This document shows, in pieces, positions 6,208 to 7,700 of a DNA stretch of 7,700 nucleotides (positions within the stretch are counted from its first letter, which is position 1; every line of letters starts with the position of its first letter). Source of the DNA: an uncultured Sutterella sp. Lineage in GTDB: Bacteria > Pseudomonadota > Gammaproteobacteria > Burkholderiales > Burkholderiaceae_F. The DNA lies in the NCBI GenBank assembly GCA_902493085.1, contig CABUOH010000047.1:1-7700 (forward strand). Reading direction: 5' to 3'. Both the position numbers and the translations under genes were made by a program. The notes below the pieces were generated by a model that had not been told where the DNA came from, did no database searches, and saw nothing but the letters and a program-made list of their open reading frames with translations.

Positions 6208-6362
6208 CCGTGGAGCGGCCGCCCCGGGGATACGTTGCGGGGGTCGGCCGGCTCCGCCCGACGACGGCGGCCCAAACATGCCGCCGGGATGACCCGCCGC
6301 ACCGGCGGCGAACCCCGCCTTGACCCTTCCAGGACCATTCAAGACTCAACAGGACCACTAAA
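6208..6362 (+). promoter_or_regulatory. GC-rich structured 5' leader of the lyase-homologue gene
   Basis: The leader holds three potential hairpins: GTCGG (6243-6247) with CCGAC (6258-6262); CGGCGGC (6265-6271) with GCCGCCG (6280-6286); and GCCGCCGG (6280-6287) with CCGGCGGC (6302-6309). The last two share the arm at 6280-6286 and cannot form together. After 6310 the leader becomes less structured and carries AGGACC twice (6331-6336 and 6351-6356); the second provides the ribosome binding site. No T tract follows the hairpins, so transcription attenuation is not directly indicated. Confidence 0.35.
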
Positions 6363-7700
6363 ATGAAACCATCCAAAATCGCGCTCTCCCTCGGACTCGC
6401 CTTCATGACCACCGCCGCATTTTCCGCCGTCACGCTCGACGGCCGCACGCTCACTCAGGAACAGGCCTGGGCCGCCGCCAACGGCGAAGAAGTCCGCATC
6501 GCGCCCGAAGCGATGAAGCACCTTGCCGACAGCCACAACCTCGTCATGACCGCCGCCCGCCAGGGCGTCGAAATCTACGGCCTCACGGTGGGCGTGGGCC
6601 TCAACAAGGACCACAAGCTCTTTGACGCCTCGGGCGAACTCACCGACGTCGCGCGCCAGGCGAGCATCGACTTCAACCGCAACATCCTGCGCTCGCACTC
6701 CGTGGGCTACGGCCCGTCGCTCGACCCGAAGATCGTGCGCCTCTCGATGGTCATCCGCCTCAACACGCTGCTCACGGGCCGCGCGGGCGTCCAGCCCTAC
6801 GTGGCCGAGCTCTACAAGACCTTCCTCAACGAAGGGATCACGCCCGTGATTCCGTCCCGCGGCTCGATCGGCGACGCCGACATCACGCTCGCCTCGCATG
6901 TGGGCGCCGCGATGATGGGCGAATGGAAGGTGACGGTCGACGGCAGGGAGATGCCCGCCGCGCAGGCGCTCAAGGCGAAGAACATCAAGCCGCTCGTCCC
7001 GCAGGGCAAGGACGGCCTCGGCATCCTCTCGACGAATTCCGTCGGCATGGCGATGACGATGAACGCCGTCAAGACCATGCGCCAGGCCGTCGACGTGACG
7101 CCGGTCGTCTTCGGCCTCACGCTCGAAGGCATGAACGGCAACGTGGCGCCCTTCCTCGCCCAAACGGTGAACTCCCATCCGCTTCCCGGCCTTCAGAAGG
7201 CCGCGGAAAACTTCCGCACGACGCTCGAAGGGTCGTACCTCTGGGAGAAAAACGCCCGACGTCCGCTTCAGGATCCGCTCTCCTTCCGCACGACGGTCTA
7301 CACGTACTCCGAAGCGCTTCGCGCGCTCGAAGAGCTCGACACGCTCGTCAACATCCAGATCAACTCGTCCGACGACAATCCCGGCGTGATCCTCAACGCC
7401 GCGAAGGATGACTTTGAGAAGACCCAGGTCGCCCAGTACTTCGTCGACGGCAAGGATCTCAAGGGCGCGATCATTCCGTCGGCCAACTTCGAGCCGCTCC
7501 CGATCGCCATCGCCGCCCAGCGCGCAACCCTTGCGCTCGCGCACGTCGCGCACAACTGCGTGCAGCGCACGATCCGCATGGACGAAGACCGCTTCTCGGG
7601 CCTGCCGCGCTATCTGACGGCCGAATCCAACAAGAACGGCCACAACTTCGGCGCCACCGAAGACACGATGGTTTCGATCTACGCCGAGAACGTCGACCTC
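6363..7700 (+). CDS. Exported HAL/PAL/TAL-family (histidine/aromatic amino acid ammonia-lyase) homologue lacking the MIO triad, partial at 3' end
   Basis: The visible 446 residues align by eye along their length with histidine ammonia-lyase (HAL), a cytosolic enzyme that makes urocanate. Shared landmarks are YG (72-73, HAL Tyr53 region), RSH (110-112, HAL His83), GSIG (167-170), KDGL (216-219), QDP.S.R (303-309), SSDDNP (335-340) and TED (432-434, HAL Glu414 region). Two features are unusual. The chain begins with a probable Sec signal peptide (residues 1 to about 21), placing it in the periplasm. The MIO-forming Ala-Ser-Gly is missing: HAL has GSVGASGDLAPLAH, here GSIGDADITLASH, one residue shorter and without the central Ser. 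HAL Asn195 appears as Ser223 and Tyr280 as Leu306. The start at 6363 has AGGA 8 bases upstream (6351-6354). Roughly 60-110 residues should be missing to the right. It is divergent from the urocanate-reductase-like gene, suggesting a joint pathway. It could be a lyase with altered chemistry or a non-catalytic ligand-binding relative; family membership is secure, activity is not. Confidence 0.85.
   Translation, partial: MKPSKIALSLGLAFMTTAAFSAVTLDGRTLTQEQAWAAANGEEVRIAPEAMKHLADSHNLVMTAARQGVEIYGLTVGVGLNKDHKLFDASGELTDVARQASIDFNRNILRSHSVGYGPSLDPKIVRLSMVIRLNTLLTGRAGVQPYVAELYKTFLNEGITPVIPSRGSIGDADITLASHVGAAMMGEWKVTVDGREMPAAQALKAKNIKPLVPQGKDGLGILSTNSVGMAMTMNAVKTMRQAVDVTPVVFGLTLEGMNGNVAPFLAQTVNSHPLPGLQKAAENFRTTLEGSYLWEKNARRPLQDPLSFRTTVYTYSEALRALEELDTLVNIQINSSDDNPGVILNAAKDDFEKTQVAQYFVDGKDLKGAIIPSANFEPLPIAIAAQRATLALAHVAHNCVQRTIRMDEDRFSGLPRYLTAESNKNGHNFGATEDTMVSIYAENVDL

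Noticed and set aside
6200..6292. Possible 30-codon leader peptide upstream of the lyase homologue
   Set aside because: Its ATG overlaps the presumed -10 element, there is no ribosome binding site, and the Pro/Gly/Arg-rich product has no His or aromatic codon run that would suggest attenuation.
6339..7643. Long minus-strand open frame (434 codons) antisense to the lyase homologue
   Set aside because: It is an Arg/His/Val/Glu-rich shadow without domains; the plus strand aligns with HAL over its full visible length and has a ribosome binding site.
1..7700. tRNA, rRNA, CRISPR array, insertion sequence or phage attachment site
   Set aside because: No repeat-spacer pattern, transposase motif, terminal inverted repeats or tRNA cloverleaf was seen on either strand.

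Overview
The window looks like a chromosomal segment of a Gram-negative, probably host-associated Betaproteobacterium. A gut Sutterellaceae-type Burkholderiales fits best. This is an inference from the GC-rich third-codon bias, the exported proteins, the classical autotransporter barrel and the periplasmic flavin reductase; no rRNA or other taxonomic marker is present.

Layout: four genes lie on the minus strand and one on the plus strand. (1) 1-454 (-) is the N-terminal part of an alanyl-tRNA editing protein (AlaX type) that runs off the left edge. (2) 676-2862 (-) is a 728-aa type V autotransporter ending in a strong rho-independent terminator (606-650). (3) About 570 AT-rich bases without a gene (2863-3429) follow; they hold the terminator of the next gene (3366-3400) and an imperfect dyad. 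(4) 3430-4020 (-) is a TetR-family repressor. (5) 4181-5944 (-) is an exported FMN/FAD reductase closely resembling urocanate reductase (UrdA), with its own terminator at 4078-4115. (6) 5945-6362 is a divergent regulatory region with two copies of CCGGTCGGTTTT. (7) 6363-7700 (+) is an exported homologue of histidine/aromatic amino acid ammonia-lyases, truncated by the right edge.

The most interesting part is 3430-7700. A lyase-family protein and a urocanate-reductase-like protein are divergently transcribed, both carry Sec signal peptides, and a TetR gene sits beside them. If the lyase homologue deaminated histidine, the pair would form a periplasmic route histidine -> urocanate -> imidazole propionate, with urocanate as an anaerobic electron acceptor. 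The reductase half is well supported: five substrate-site residues have exactly the spacing I recall for Shewanella UrdA.

The lyase half is odd. The Ala-Ser-Gly triad that forms the MIO cofactor is absent (GSIGDADITLASH instead of GSVGASGDLAPLAH), and other active-site positions are changed. It may therefore be a different enzyme, or a binding or sensing protein made from a lyase fold. The twin operator-like repeats at the two divergent promoters suggest that the neighbouring TetR protein controls both genes.
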